64,000 nt of DNA from Apium graveolens (taxonomy: Eukaryota; Streptophyta; Magnoliopsida; Apiales; Apiaceae). The notes beneath the pieces are model-generated. The model worked only from the letters and a program-made list of their open reading frames with translations, made no database searches and was not told where the DNA came from. Shown one piece after another: positions 10,177-21,171 of the stretch (within the stretch, counting starts at the first letter, position 1; each line of letters starts with the position of its first letter). The stretch spans positions 291,352,270 through 291,416,269 of the forward strand of contig NC_133650.1 of the NCBI RefSeq assembly GCF_009905375.1, in the 5' to 3' direction. A program made the position numbers and the translations under genes.

Positions 10177-12811
10177 TGAGCTATGATGTTAAAAACTGAG
10201 CTCTAGAACCTTAAGATCACTTCTTTATGTTTGCATGTGGTGTTTTGATTGATAAGGCCGAATGGACTTAATCTTTAAAGTTGTTTGATTTGAGTAAACT
10301 TGTTTAAAGTAATGATGGATTGTTATTAGCTTGAAAAGGAATGAAATCATTGATGCATGCTTAGTTAGGTTTGAATTTTTATGTTAATAAGAAAGGAAAT
10401 TGATTTTTGTGAGATAATCTTGGTAAACACTAAGTATAAATAGCCTAAAAGTGACTGCATGTTAGTTTTAAAAAGGATCAAGATGTGCATGTCCTTGTTT
10501 GGTTCTTGATTTGTGAATTTTGAATTTTTGCCGAATGGAAAATGGGTTTAGAAGAGATTGATTTGTGATTAAGTGAATGCATGCATGTTGTTTGAATAAT
10601 TTGATTAAGGTTGAGTCATTAGGTGATGTTTGGCTTTGTGCTTCGGAAATCTTGATGAAAATGAGATTAATGACTAAGTTAAGGCTTAAAACAAGTTGAA
10701 AATGTGATATAAGACTTTGCATGTCAAGATTGATCTTTGCATGTGTGTTTTCTTGATAAACCCGAATGGGTCTTAGGCTTAAAAAGAGAATTGAGTTGAT
10801 TTTTGCTAAAAATCTTAGTGACTAATGAGAACTTGATTGCATGACCATGATTGAGTGGTGTTTATGTTCAAAATTTGTTAATAAAGAAAATGGTGCTAGT
10901 TTAAATGTTGGATCATGCTAGAACTAAAGTTGTATGGTCTGATTTTTGAGAAATTTGATTGTATATGTATGATTATGGTTCGGATTTTTATGATTAAAAG
11001 AAAGGAGAGTGGTTCTTTAAAGGTTGTTGAATGAGATACGTGTTTATGTGAATTACAGTGAGTATTTGATTGATTTTATGGTGGGTATTTGCAATAAAGC
11101 CGAATAGGCCATAAGAAATAAAGGTCAAAACTTGATTTTGGTAATTGAAAGAATGATTGAGTGTTATATGTGAAATTTTTTGATTTTGCTTGATTAGATT
11201 GTTGTTTTGGTTCGAATTAAGGAATAAAAGAAAAGGGAATTAAGTCGATTGATATAAGTGATAGTATGCACGTAAATGTTTGGTTGTAAATGGGTCTAGT
11301 ACTCGTAAAAGAGTCGTGTTAGTGTGATTTGAGAAATAACCTAGGTCAAGCGAGTACGCTTTGATTGCTAGGAATATAAGGATATAAAAACTTCGAGAAA
11401 GAATTGTGCTATGTGCTATGTGCTGTGTGCTTATTTGTATAAGCTATACTCGTATAGTTCGAGTCAAGAATATAATCGAGTTATCGTATAGAGTGATCGT
11501 TCCGGGAACGAGAGTTGGGAATCTAATTAAGATTTTGGTTTTTATTGTAGATTCGGAGCGTGAGGGCATTCGGGCTAGGAAAGGGAAAAGTATACTAGGT
11601 GGAAGTAGTTCAACCCTCAGGAAAGCAATTTCAGGCAAGTAACTCTGATTACTTGTGTAAATGATTATAAAGGAAATGTTGTTCATACCATGTAGAGTAT
11701 TGAACTGTCAAAGTATAAAACCCTTGCTTTATGAAACCCTGATATTGATTTGAAGTACCCTTGTTCTTGATAACCTGTTATTGATAATCCTATTAATTTC
11801 ACCCTTTGATAATCTGCCTTTCTGTTTCAGTTTCCTATAATGGCATGAATCATATTGAACCTTTAATTATCTTGGATAACTCTGTTAATGATACCCTGTT
11901 TCTCTTGATCGCCCTAATGATCCCTAAGTTATTACTGATCCTTCAAATTTAGTACCTTATTATCCTTGATACAGAATTCTTGAGAATTGTTCCTTGCGTA
12001 TCTTTGATTCACTCCCTGAACTTTGTTTCTTTAAAATCTGAATTAAGAATGAGTTTCGACTTGAAAGAGTCCGAATGATTTCAAATGCTTGGTAATGATA
12101 AAATGAATTTTAGAAAACCTATTTGTTTTCCAACTCAAGGTTTTCCAAATGAATTCCTGATGGATTGGATTGAGACGTAAGAGGCTAGTGGGACTAGTCC
12201 AGTCATGGTAAGAGGCTAGTGGGACTAGTCCAATTTAAGGCTGAAATTATGCCGATTGGTACATTAAAGACCAGAATGGAGGTCGATTCGGGCTGATCAC
12301 CCGTATATAATAAAATGGAAAGATAAGTGATCCAATCAAGGGTTCTAAATGATTATTTAAAAAGGGAACTGAAACTTTTATTCAGTAAATTAATTTTTGG
12401 AAATGAAAATGGTTTATAATGCTTTGAAAAGAGTTGATTATATTATCGGGAGCTTAAAGCTCGAGAACCCTGATTCTTGAAATTGTTGATCATATGATTG
12501 ATTCTATATCTTGAAATACTGTTGCTTTCCTCTATCGGAAGATCTATTTTGATCCTATAATGATTTGTGATGAATATCGGCTTTTGTTCTGTTTCGAGCC
12601 TTGTTTCTTGAAAGCCCAACTATTCTTCGGATACCCTTTCCTTATCTCAAAGAAAACAAAAATAAATATATGGAAATCTGCCACCTAGATTAGCTAAAAT
12701 AGAATGCCCTAGTTTGTTCACAGTATATTGAGATTTGATATTGTAGAACTGCTATATAGTTACTTGCTGAGTTTTCTACTCACTTGTTTTGTCTTAATCT
12801 AACCATGGCAG
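10177..12811 (+). other. Predicted leader intron in LTR A (3' copy)
   Basis: A GC-rich stretch ending CTCCGGTGAACCGGTG is followed by GTGAGC (donor-like, 10177), then about 2.6 kb of AT-rich sequence. This ends in a T-rich tract with CTAAC and then GGCAG at 12811. Composition and signals suggest a plant intron inside R-U5. The 5' copy of the donor lies just outside the window. No splicing evidence is available here. Confidence 0.4.
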
Positions 12812-12823
12812 TTAAGCAAGAAG

Positions 12824-12913
12824 ATGGCCAGGCTTAGGCGCACTGCTCGTAAGAGCGTACCTGGTGGTCCCTACCGTGTTGAGGGCTTCCAGTTGCCAGA
12901 GCAGGTAGTACAG
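12824..12913 (+). CDS. 3' LTR copy of the H3-tail-like exon
   Basis: Reads MARLRRTARKSVPGGPYR followed by VEGFQLPEQVVQ. It matches the canonical H3 tail at Met, Ala, Arg and at the run TARKS (H3 positions 6-10). The 5' LTR copy differs at K (N) and V (I). In this LTR the exon is followed by the element end, so it would not reach the acidic second exon; it shows the K-containing allele. Phase-0 donor-like sites follow 12904 and 12913. Confidence 0.45.
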
Positions 12914-13172
12914 GTTATGAGTGAGCTCGCGCCTAGTAAGAGGTGTTTAAAGATACAATGGGTTATCTGTCGGTTCCCAGCCGGAATCGATATTGATTAT
13001 TTAATAATATTTTGGGTTTGTAAGTTATATTCTGTGATTGGTTGTTGTAATCTTGTCTCATACTTTATCCTGCTGATCCTGTTAGTAGTTGATCGGGGTT
13101 TATGCATATTTAATTATTAGAATAGAGGTGTGTGAGTCCTCATTTCCTAACCCCGAGATTGAGGGCGTTACA

Positions 13173-13509
13173 TAGTTCATAACAGGTGTATTGGTAAGCC
13201 ATTATCAGTAACAGGGATAAAGGGTGATATATTGTTAATCTTGTAATCATTTTTTATAGTGATTAATAATATGTTTTCTTACCAAGTTGGTAAGGGACCA
13301 GGACGTAGACCGTAGGGGATTAGGGGTTGAACCAGGCTAAAATATTTGTGTGTTCTTTATATCTCTGCACTTAATCATCTGCACTGCATCATACCAGCAA
13401 GCTATTATTATTTTTTTAATATGTAATCGATAAGCTGTTATCTGTAAAACTTAAAAATGAACGTAGTCAGCCCCTACACCTATTCACCCCCTCTAGGTGT
13501 GCATTTACA
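13173..13509 (+). repeat. Element J: copia LTR 3' fragment
   Basis: A remnant ending CATTTACA immediately before a primer-binding site. It contains ATTCACCCCCTCTAGG near the end, typical of SIRE/Maximus copia LTR termini. The 5' part is missing where element A abuts. Confidence 0.75.
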
Positions 13510-13511
13510 TT

Positions 13512-13523
13512 TGGTATCAGAGC
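13512..13523 (+). other. Primer-binding site of J
   Basis: TGGTATCAGAGC, a perfect 12-base match to the initiator Met tRNA complement, followed by GCGGTA, as in many plant copia elements. Confidence 0.9.
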
Positions 13524-13568
13524 GCGGTATACTAATATTTTTTTAGTAACAAGAATAGTATCGATCAA

Positions 13569-14507
13569 ATGACTGACAAATATCTTGCAGGAAATTCGGA
13601 CAATAGTGCTCCACTGCTGCTTGGCACTGAAAACTAGAACTGGTGGAAGTCTAGGATGTAATATATCTTTCCAAAGAACCTATGGTGCTAAGGGTGGTCC
13701 AAAAAGGTCCATTCGTCTCCCTTGATGATAATGGCAAGCCGAAAGAGGTTGATGATCTTACCGATGAGGAAATTATCAAGTACAACTATGATAGAAAAGC
13801 TCGGAATACTCTCATGAATGGCCTCTGCTCAACTGAATGTGACAAAGTCTCATCATGTAAGACAACAAAGGAATTATGAGATACTTTATCTCTATATCAT
13901 GAAGGTTCAAAGATATTGAAAAGGGTTAAAATGAGCAAACTCATGAATGAGTTCAGAAGTTTGGTGAAGGTGAATCTATTCGAGAGACTGCTTCAAGGTT
14001 CCAAATCACTATGAGCTCTCTTAAATCAATGGGAAAACACATTCCACAAGACGAAATTAACCTGAAAATCATAAGTGGTATGCCATTTATCTATCAACCG
14101 AAGGTGACACCTTGGAATCATATCCCGACGTTGATACTATGGATCAATTGTCAATCTTTGTTGAGTTGGAGCAATTTGAAGGAAAAATCAAGAGTGCACA
14201 ACTTGGTACAAGTCAATATCCAGCTGTTCAAATGAAGTGTATGGCGCTACATGTTGATAATCGTAAGCCATAATCAGAAGATGAAAAATCTGATGAGGAA
14301 TTAGCCCTTCTATCAAGAAAGATCAATAAGTTGCTGGTCAAGAGAAACAAGTTGAAGGAAAAGAAAAGATACTCTAATAAGAAGTCTTCAAAAGACTCCG
14401 AGGATCAAACATGTTTGAATATGAAAAGGCTGGGCACTTTAAAAGGGATTGCTAAAAGCTCAAATCAAAACAGCAAGCTGGTTCCAAAGATAAGAAGAAA
14501 GGAAATG
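13569..14507 (+). pseudogene. gag: Copia (SIRE-like) gag remnant of J
   Basis: ATG 13569 starts MTDKYLAGNSDNSAP and soon meets a stop (TAG after GTEN). Homology continues through LDDNGKPKEVDDLTDEEI..YNYDRKARNTLMNGL, typical of copia gag. It ends with a degenerate CCHC knuckle near 14410-14455 whose cysteines are partly changed. Several stops and shifts make it non-functional. It is cut at 14507 by the end of the D LTR. Confidence 0.75.
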
Positions 14508-14696
14508 TGTAATGCCCTCCAAACCCGGGTCAGAAGTTTGGGGTCCACAACACATACACACATACCATATTTAAACCTGTTTATGAGTATAATAATATAT
14601 ACAATGACCCTACTTACCATATTCCACGAATCGTCGCAATTTAAAGTATATCCACAAGCCACAACCTTATTTATATTACAATTATACCAGGTCCTA

Positions 14697-14701
14697 GTTT
14701 A
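14697..14701. repeat. Target site duplication of C, left copy
   Basis: GTTTA directly before the TGAAAGAGAT start of element C. It is identical to 22749-22753. Confidence 0.92.
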
Positions 14702-16280
14702 TGAAAGAGATATGTCCTAAGTCCAATCACGTATGAGGATTTAGGAATAACTTTTATGTAATCTGTTTTGATTTCATTGATAATTAATAAAAGACTTGTT
14801 TTGTTTTTATTACGGGCTCTATCTATTTAAATGTTTAAATAAGATATACCATAGTTTAGAGTAAAACTTTTTATGGATTATGATGAGATCATAATAGTGA
14901 GACCTAAAAGATGATAACTCTAAGCTTAAATAGTTCCTGGTCATAGGATTACTAACTGGTAATTAATAATCCGCAAAGATTGGTACATACTATGCTTGCT
15001 CCCTTCAGGAGGATGTCTGTTCTCATAGGCATTTATGTGGTGACACTATAGCTAGTATGTAGGTGCTTATTAGGGAATAAGTTCACTGAACATGACTCGA
15101 TAAGTTGAACAACTAATGGAGATTACTCACGTGTCAATAGTTATTCACTAAGTGATAGTTGTACAAGTGTCCTTAGACTTGAGATCGTTAAAGGTATCTT
15201 ATATATAATGAACTGTGCTTTGGTTTAGTCCTTAGTCTCAAGGACATCCATTAGGTCTATTCTGGGCATAGGGATTTGTGTATAGAGATAGTTAACGTCA
15301 ATAGAGGATCTACCCCTTCCAGTATAGGAAGAGAATATCCTATGTTATTCTTAGTATGCGAGTTCTGGAATCTCTGGCCAGAGTGTATGAAATTAGAAAG
15401 GAGTTTCTAATTTGCATTAATATGAACTTTGTATTATGAATAAGAAATCATATGATTAAATTTGATAGGCTTGACACGAGATCCATGCCTTGTATTTATT
15501 CGGGATATTATAAAGGTAGAAGGAATTCATTGTACGGTAACTAGTCACTGACAGGTTCTTGATATTCTAAGCAGTGAATTCATATTATCCGGATAGTCGC
15601 GATATGTTGAGAAGCATCACTCACGATGTAGAATAAATATAATTAATCAGTTAATTATATTTAGTGAATTTTAGTATTCATGTAAATAATTAATAAAAGT
15701 TTATTATTATTTATTTCTACTACCGGCATAATATTGAACCTACAGGGTCACACCATAAAAGAATATTTTCTTTGATGAAATAATGAGAGAAATAATTATT
15801 TTCTAAATAGTTAAGAAAAGAAATAATGATTAAAATAGTTTTAATTATTATTAAAGCATTTTATGAAGATAAAATATGGGGGTTAATATATATAAAGATA
15901 TATATTATAAAACCCTAGGAGAGCCCTATAAATAGAATGAGATGGATGGCTCATTCATTATTGACACACAATTTTGGTTTTGTGAAAACCCTAGCCTCCA
16001 TCTTCTTCCTCTCTCTCTCTCTCTCCCAAAAACTCCATTTTATAAAAGCTCAGTTTTATAAAAGGGTTCATCGAAGAGGATCGTTCTTGGTGGATACCGG
16101 TAGAGTGCTTCACACATTGAGGAGCAACTGCTAGCACTCCATTTTTATAAAGCTTCGATTCACGAGGTATGATTTCGATTCCTTAGTTTTTCCCTTTTAT
16201 ACGTTTTTCTATATGTGCGGTATATGGTTTTTACGGAATAAATGTTATTTCACGCTTCCGCTCATCCGTAAATTCCATCA
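14702..16280 (+). repeat. 5' LTR of C
   Basis: Starts TGAAAGAGATATGTCC and ends AATTCCATCA. TATA box TATAAATA at 15927-15934, followed by a CTCTCTCTCTC tract near 16010. The 65-codon ORF starting at 15937 lies at or upstream of the expected transcript start and is not called as a gene. Confidence 0.95.
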
Positions 16281-16281
16281 T

Positions 16282-16293
16282 TGGCATCAGAGC
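16282..16293 (+). other. Primer-binding site of C
   Basis: TGGCATCAGAGC matches the initiator Met tRNA complement with one change (C for T at the fourth base). The C' copy keeps the perfect form. Confidence 0.88.
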
Positions 16294-16866
16294 TAGGTTC
16301 TGCATACAGAGATTCATATAAAAAATTTCAGATTTTTTATGCATGTATGGAATTATTATGATTTTTGCAAGTTTATTTGGATTTAATTATGAATTAATTC
16401 GAAATAATTTTTACATGAGATTTTGACTACTGATCTGGGTTCTACAAGTGTTGTAGATTGTCTAGGTATTTTTTTCATAATTTTGTGATGTGTAGATTAT
16501 TTGTTATGAATTTTAAAAATTATTTTAATTAAAAATTCATGAAATAATTTTGCATGTGAATAATTATGATTAAAATTTGCACAAGGACCCATGGCTGATT
16601 TGGTATTTTTCTGCTACTCCCTGATTTAAGAAATCATATTATTTTGATTTTTATTAATTTATTAATTAAATGTTAATTAATTTATTAATAATAAAATTAA
16701 AATAATAAATTAATAAAGAGTTATTAAGGAAGGGAGTAAAGGGAAAGGGGGTTACATCTCCTAATTGTAACAGCAGCAAAAGGAAACGGTAGGAAGAAGA
16801 AACAGAAAAAAAAACCTGTTGCGGCTGTGCCAGGCGCGTGCGCTACACGCGGGGAAGGGGTGTGTT

Positions 16867-16966
16867 GCGCATTCAGTGAATGCGTTACACACTGTTGCGC
16901 ATTTACGGAATGCGTTACACGCGTAAATGGCTCAACGGTGTTGTAACGCATTACGTACATGCGTTA
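16867..16966 (+). other. Three hairpins built on GCATT/AATGC in the leader of C
   Basis: Arms GCATT (16869-16873) and AATGC (16879-16883); GCATT (16899-16903) and AATGC (16909-16913); TAACGCAT (16944-16951) and ATGCGTTA (16959-16966). The loops differ (CAGTG, TACGG, TACGTAC). The stretch is GC-rich inside an AT-rich leader. It may be an RNA structure used in packaging, dimerisation or translation, but none of these is shown. Confidence 0.65.
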
Positions 16967-17647
16967 CAGCCCGTATGTCCACATTAAATTTGATTTTTTG
17001 GGAGTTTCGTAACTCCGTTTTGGGCGTGCAATATATCGTTGGATTCGTTTTTCTGAGACGGATCTAATGGAGTGGTCAAATATTTTTTATATAAAAGTTT
17101 TGAACTGTTTATATTCCCGAAAGTGTTTTAAAGCATGTTTTAATTGTTTTAATTGCTTTTAAATGCTATAATAAATCCATACATCATTATATCAATGTGT
17201 GACATGATATTACTTGCATGCTTACTTGTTTATTTATTTTTATATATGAGATATATGCCTGTGTTTACCATGCGATGATAGATTTAGGTGAACTTAAATC
17301 AATATAAGGCGTGCTCTAGAAAATCTAGAATAAGAATCGTTTCTTGCCTTGACAATAATATTATGAATACAATCATGAGATTCTTGTGTTTATGAAACAC
17401 GTAATTAAATATGAATTTTCAATTTTGAGAGAAAGGATGATTCTGTCAACAACAGATTTCTATCTGTAAGAAAGGGTTATTAAGTGACGCCTCTTGACAA
17501 TGCTCCACCCGATCTGGGAATCATCTGATTATCGATTATTGATTTGAAATATTTAATTTAAAAGGAAGAATCTCTTTATAATATGATTATGATTGTAACG
17601 TAATATAATCCCTCTAAAATTAAATAATATCAAGTAGTAATTGGCCA

Positions 17648-18038
17648 ATGACACAACGGGCTTGTGTCGGTCATAGCCTTCCAACATGATAGAAAGTGGT
17701 TCTTATTTTTAAATCATTGTCGTTTCGTGCTACAGCCGAGGGCTTTGATTTCAAAATAAGGAATACTTGTCTATTACATAGAGATGTGTACATTAAATTA
17801 GAATCTAAAGGTCGTTACGTGCTACAGCCGTGGGCCATTGGAGACTGATTCAATTGTACGAAATGTTGGGTTAGACTTGACTTAGAATATTGAGTTTGTC
17901 GTGCTGCAGCCATGACTCAATTATTCAAGAGGCTAAAATTATATTAGGGAATAACATAAGATGTAATTGACAAGAGTTGTCTGCCTATTGAACATCACAT
18001 GACATTTCGTGCTACAGCCAAGGTTGTGTAATGAAATG
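17648..18038 (+). other. Leader array of four CGTGCTACAGCC-loop hairpins in C
   Basis: CGTGCTACAGCC occurs at 17726-17737, 17818-17829, 17900-17911 (one change) and 18008-18019. Flanking arms differ but can pair: AAATCA/TGATTT (17711, 17746), ATTGAGT/ACTCAAT (17889, 17915), CATTTC/GAAATG (18003, 18033) and, weakly, AATC/GATT for the second. A preceding hairpin, GACACAA/TTGTGTC, lies at 17650-17668. The array ends about 180 bases before the gag start. Confidence 0.7.
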
Positions 18039-18221
18039 TAGGATCCCTATTCCCACTAGCATTATGAATGCCTAATTTTCACTTACGGGGTGTATAAATT
18101 AGATAAACTAGTGGGAGCCACTTATGAATAAAGACCCGATTCATATAGTGTTTTGAAATAAAATTGAATATTTGCTAAGTGTTGTTATGTGTTTATCATT
18201 TACATGAATACTATATTCGTT

Positions 18222-19279
18222 ATGTCTTCTGCACTATCACTCCGAAGTATACTAGATGCTCATAAGTTGACTGGTCCTAATTTTGATGACTGGCTTCGAA
18301 ACTTGAGAATTGTTCTCAGGGTGGAGAAGCTGGAATATGTGCTTGACTCACCTAAGCCTACTGAACCTGCTAACGATGCACATAATGATGAACATGTTGT
18401 GTATCGTAAGTGGATAGATGATGCAAATGTTGCTCAATACATCATGCTAGCTTCCATGAACATTGAGCTACAGAAGCAGCATGAGCATATGGATGTCACA
18501 CTATCCTTATGCATCTACAAGAGTTGTATGATGTGGCAGGGAGGACAGCTCGATATGAGATATCGAAGGAGCTGTTCGGTTGTAGGATGTCTGAGGGATC
18601 ATCCGTGAATGACCATGTACTTAAGATGATCAATTTGATTGAACGTCTTGGACAACTTGGTTTTGCCATGGATGGGGAGCTGAGCCAAGACTTGGTCTTG
18701 CAATCACTTCCGGGTTCGTTTTCGCAGTTTGTTGTGAACTTTCACATGAATAAGCTGGATGTCAGCCTGGCTGAACTCCACAACATGTTGAAGACTGCGG
18801 AATCGAATTTTCCCCCTAAGAAGAGTTCTGTTCTTCTAATTGGTGAAGGTTCCAATCCTAAGAAAAGGAAGAGGAACCCTTGCAAGAAGAAGAAAGTAGG
18901 TGAAGAAAAGCCGGTTCCATTAAAAGCTGAAGACCCCAAGAGCAAAGTTGTTTGCTTTCACTGTAACAAGGTGGGGCACTGGAAGAGGAACTGCAAGGTT
19001 TACCTTGCAGAGTTGAAGAAGAAGAAGGGGAGTGAGACTACCGCTTCTGATTCAGGTATGTTCATGATAGAAATGAATATGTCATTAAGTCAAATTTTTA
19101 CTTGGGTATTTGATACCGCCTGTGGTTCTTACATCTACAATTCGTTGCAGGGACTAAGGAGAAGTAGGACTCTTGAGGAAGAGGAGGTGATTCTACTGAT
19201 GGGAAATGGAGCAAGAGTTGCTCCTGAAGATGTAGGATCATTTCATTTACATATGCCTACAGGCAAGACTATTGTTTAA
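18222..19279 (+). pseudogene. gag: Copia gag and start of protease, frameshifted (C)
   Basis: ATG 18222 starts MSSALSLRSILDAHKLTGPN, the typical start of a copia gag (LTGPNFDDWLRNLRIVL). The frame is broken near 18500-18515 and continues in another frame through the capsid region (ELFGCRMSEGSSVNDHVLKM). A CCHC knuckle lies at 18953-18994 (CFHCNKVGHWKRNC). A protease motif, DTACGS, begins at 19112, where the family normally has Gly after DT, so the protease is probably inactive. The frame ends at 19279. Confidence 0.88.
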
Positions 19280-19507
19280 AATAATTGTTATTTTGTTTCC
19301 TCAATTGAATGGAATATTGTTTCTATTCCTATGTTGGATTTGGATGGTTTTTTCATTTTATTATTAAGAATAATGAATGTTCTATCCTTAGAGATAATAT
19401 TCTTTATTGACGTGGTATTTTAAATAATGGTCTGTATGTATGTGACATAATTTACTTCAGATTGAACAAACTAATAAAAGAAAAGGGATGATGAAAATCT
19501 CATTTTC
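19280..19507 (+). pseudogene. Degenerate protease to integrase linker of C
   Basis: About 230 bp that still encode recognisable pieces of the copia protease-integrase linker (NNCYFVSS, NGLYVCDI) but with several stops and shifts. No usable ORF. Confidence 0.6.
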
Positions 19508-20767
19508 TTGTGGCACTGCAGACTTGGTCATATTAGTGAAAATAGACTGCGGACATTGCATAAGGAAGGGTTACTTGACCCTTTTGATTTTGAATCATAT
19601 CCTACATGCGAGTCTTGTCTATTGGGTAAAATGACCAAATCTCCATTTAGTGGATATGGAGAGAGGGCTGCAGATTTGCTAGGATTGGTACACACAAATG
19701 TATGTGGGCCAATGTCTACGCAATCCATGGGTGGATTTTCATACTTCATTACTTTCATAGATGATCGATCTAGATTCGGATATGTGTATTTGATGAAACA
19801 TAAGTCTGAAGCCTTTGAAAAGTTCAAAGAATATAAGCATGAAGTGGAGAAACAAACCAAACATAGTATTATAACTCTTCGATCAGATCGAGGTGGTGAA
19901 TACTTGAATGGAGAGTTTCTAGATTATCTCAAAGAAAATGGTATAGTCTCCCAGTGGACTCCTCCATATACTCCACAGTTGAATGGGGTATCTGAAAGGA
20001 GAAATCGAACTTTGTTAGACATGGTTCGGTCCATGATGAGCTATGCGAATCTTCCAGTATTCCTGTGGGGTTATGCATTGGAAACCTCAGCATATTTACT
20101 GAATAAGGTGCCTTCCAAATCTGTCCCTAAAACTCTATATGAGATATGGAAAGAAAGAAAACCGAGTCTTAAACACGTTAAGATTTGGGGATGTCCAGCT
20201 TATGTCAAGAAAGTTGACCCAGATAAGCTGGAATCTCGATCCGTAAAATGTAGTTTTGTGGGATATCCTAAAGAGACTCTAGGGTATTACTTTTACACCG
20301 ATCATAGGGTGTTTGTCTCCAGACATGCTACCTTCTTGGAAAAGCAGTTTATCCTTGAAGGAAACAGTGGGAGCAAAATTGAACTTGATGAAGTTCAAGA
20401 AGCACAAACTACTACAGATCAAGTGGAAATACCTGTTCAGACTGAACAACCTTCTGTGGAACAGCCTGTTTGTAGGTCAGAGAGAGTGTCTCGCCAACCT
20501 GAGAGGTATTATGGCCTTGTCATTGAGAATGACAATGAGTTGTCAATCATTGATGATGACAACCCTGTGACCTATAATGAGGCTATGAGTAGTGTTGACT
20601 CAGAGAAATGGCAAAGTGCCATGAAATCTGAAATGGAATCTATGTATACGGTATACAAAAGAAAGATTAAAGCAGATAGCCAGGTGGAGACCTTTAAAGC
20701 CAGACTTATGGCAAAAGGATTCAAACAAAGGCAATGGATTGACTTTGATGAAACCTTTTACCTGTAG
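19508..20767 (+). pseudogene. pol: Copia integrase and start of RT (C)
   Basis: A 419-codon open stretch. A pre-integrase zinc region (WHCRLGHI ... CESCLLGK) is followed by the integrase core. The first catalytic position reads HTN where copia integrases have HTD or HSD, so the first Asp appears to be replaced by Asn. The second Asp (SDRGGEY) and the Glu (GVSERRNR) remain. The frame runs into the N-terminal part of RT ([29 protein letters not shown]) and stops at 20767. The substitution and truncation argue against function. Confidence 0.85.
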
Positions 20768-21160
20768 CCCTGTTAAAATCAGTTCGAATTTTGCTTGTGA
20801 TTGCTGCTTACTACGACTATGAGATCTGGAAAATGGCCAGATGGTTTTCTTTCCAAGGGAAATGAAAACCTAGTGTGTAAGCTGCTGCGAACCATATGTG
20901 GTTTAAAGCAAGCTTCTCGTAGATGGAACATCTGTTTTGATGAGATAATCAAAGAGTTTGGTTTTATCAAAAACGCAGATGAACCATGTGTCTACAAAAG
21001 GGTTAGTGGGAGCACTGTAACATTTCTTGTATTGTATTGAAAGAGAGTTGACGCACATAACAACATAGCAGACCCACTCACAAAGCCACTTTATGAAAGT
21101 CACTTTGATCGTCATAAAGACAAGATGGGTATTAGATACCAGAGTGATTGATTTTAGTAC
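20768..21160 (+). pseudogene. Deleted RT/RNase H remnant of C
   Basis: A short RT piece (RTICGLKQASRRWNICFDE ... EPCVYKR ... VTFLVLY) ends just before where the YVDD catalytic motif should follow. The sequence then jumps to the extreme C-terminus of RNase H (NNIADPLTKPL). Most of the RT palm, thumb and RNase H is missing, a loss of over 1 kb by comparison with the family. Confidence 0.8.
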
Positions 21161-21171
21161 AAGTGGGAGAT
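21161..21171 (+). other. Polypurine tract of C
   Basis: AAGTGGGAGAT immediately precedes the 3' LTR start; typical of copia elements. Confidence 0.85.

Larger units (their letters stand above)
1..13172 (+). mobile_element. Element A: Ty3/gypsy chromovirus (Tekay-like), 5' end outside window
   Basis: LTR retrotransposon with order LTR, PBS, small upstream ORF, gag, protease, RT, RNase H, integrase, chromodomain, PPT, LTR. The 5' LTR (1-2994) matches 10181-13172 nearly base for base, with roughly two differences per hundred in the parts I compared, so the insertion is fairly recent. Domain order with integrase after RNase H identifies Ty3/gypsy; the C-terminal chromodomain identifies a chromovirus. 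The LTR is very long at 4,344 bp. The 3' end abuts a copia LTR remnant (J), into which A appears to have inserted. The target duplication cannot be tested because the 5' end lies outside the window; the base quintet after the 3' LTR is TAGTT. Confidence 0.95.
8829..13172 (+). repeat. 3' LTR of element A, 4,344 bp
   Basis: Starts TGTAACGACC and ends GTTACA. It contains the full promoter region, the TATA box near 9723, a pyrimidine-rich start-site region, a GC-richer leader to about 10176, a long AT-rich stretch, the CTGATCA hairpin (12293-12299), the TGAG/CTCA arms (12768-12782) and the H3-tail-like exon copy at 12824. It is unusually long even for this lineage. Confidence 0.95.

Noticed and set aside
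15937..16134. 65-codon ORF just after the TATA box in both LTRs of C (also 22405-22602)
   Set aside because: Its ATG is only a few bases from the TATA box, so it would lie at or before the transcript start. Identity between copies reflects LTR duplication.
16724..16960. 78-codon minus-strand ORF with repeated HSVNAQ/HSLNAQ
   Set aside because: The repeats come from the GC-rich hairpin trio on the sense strand, and no coding signal is present.
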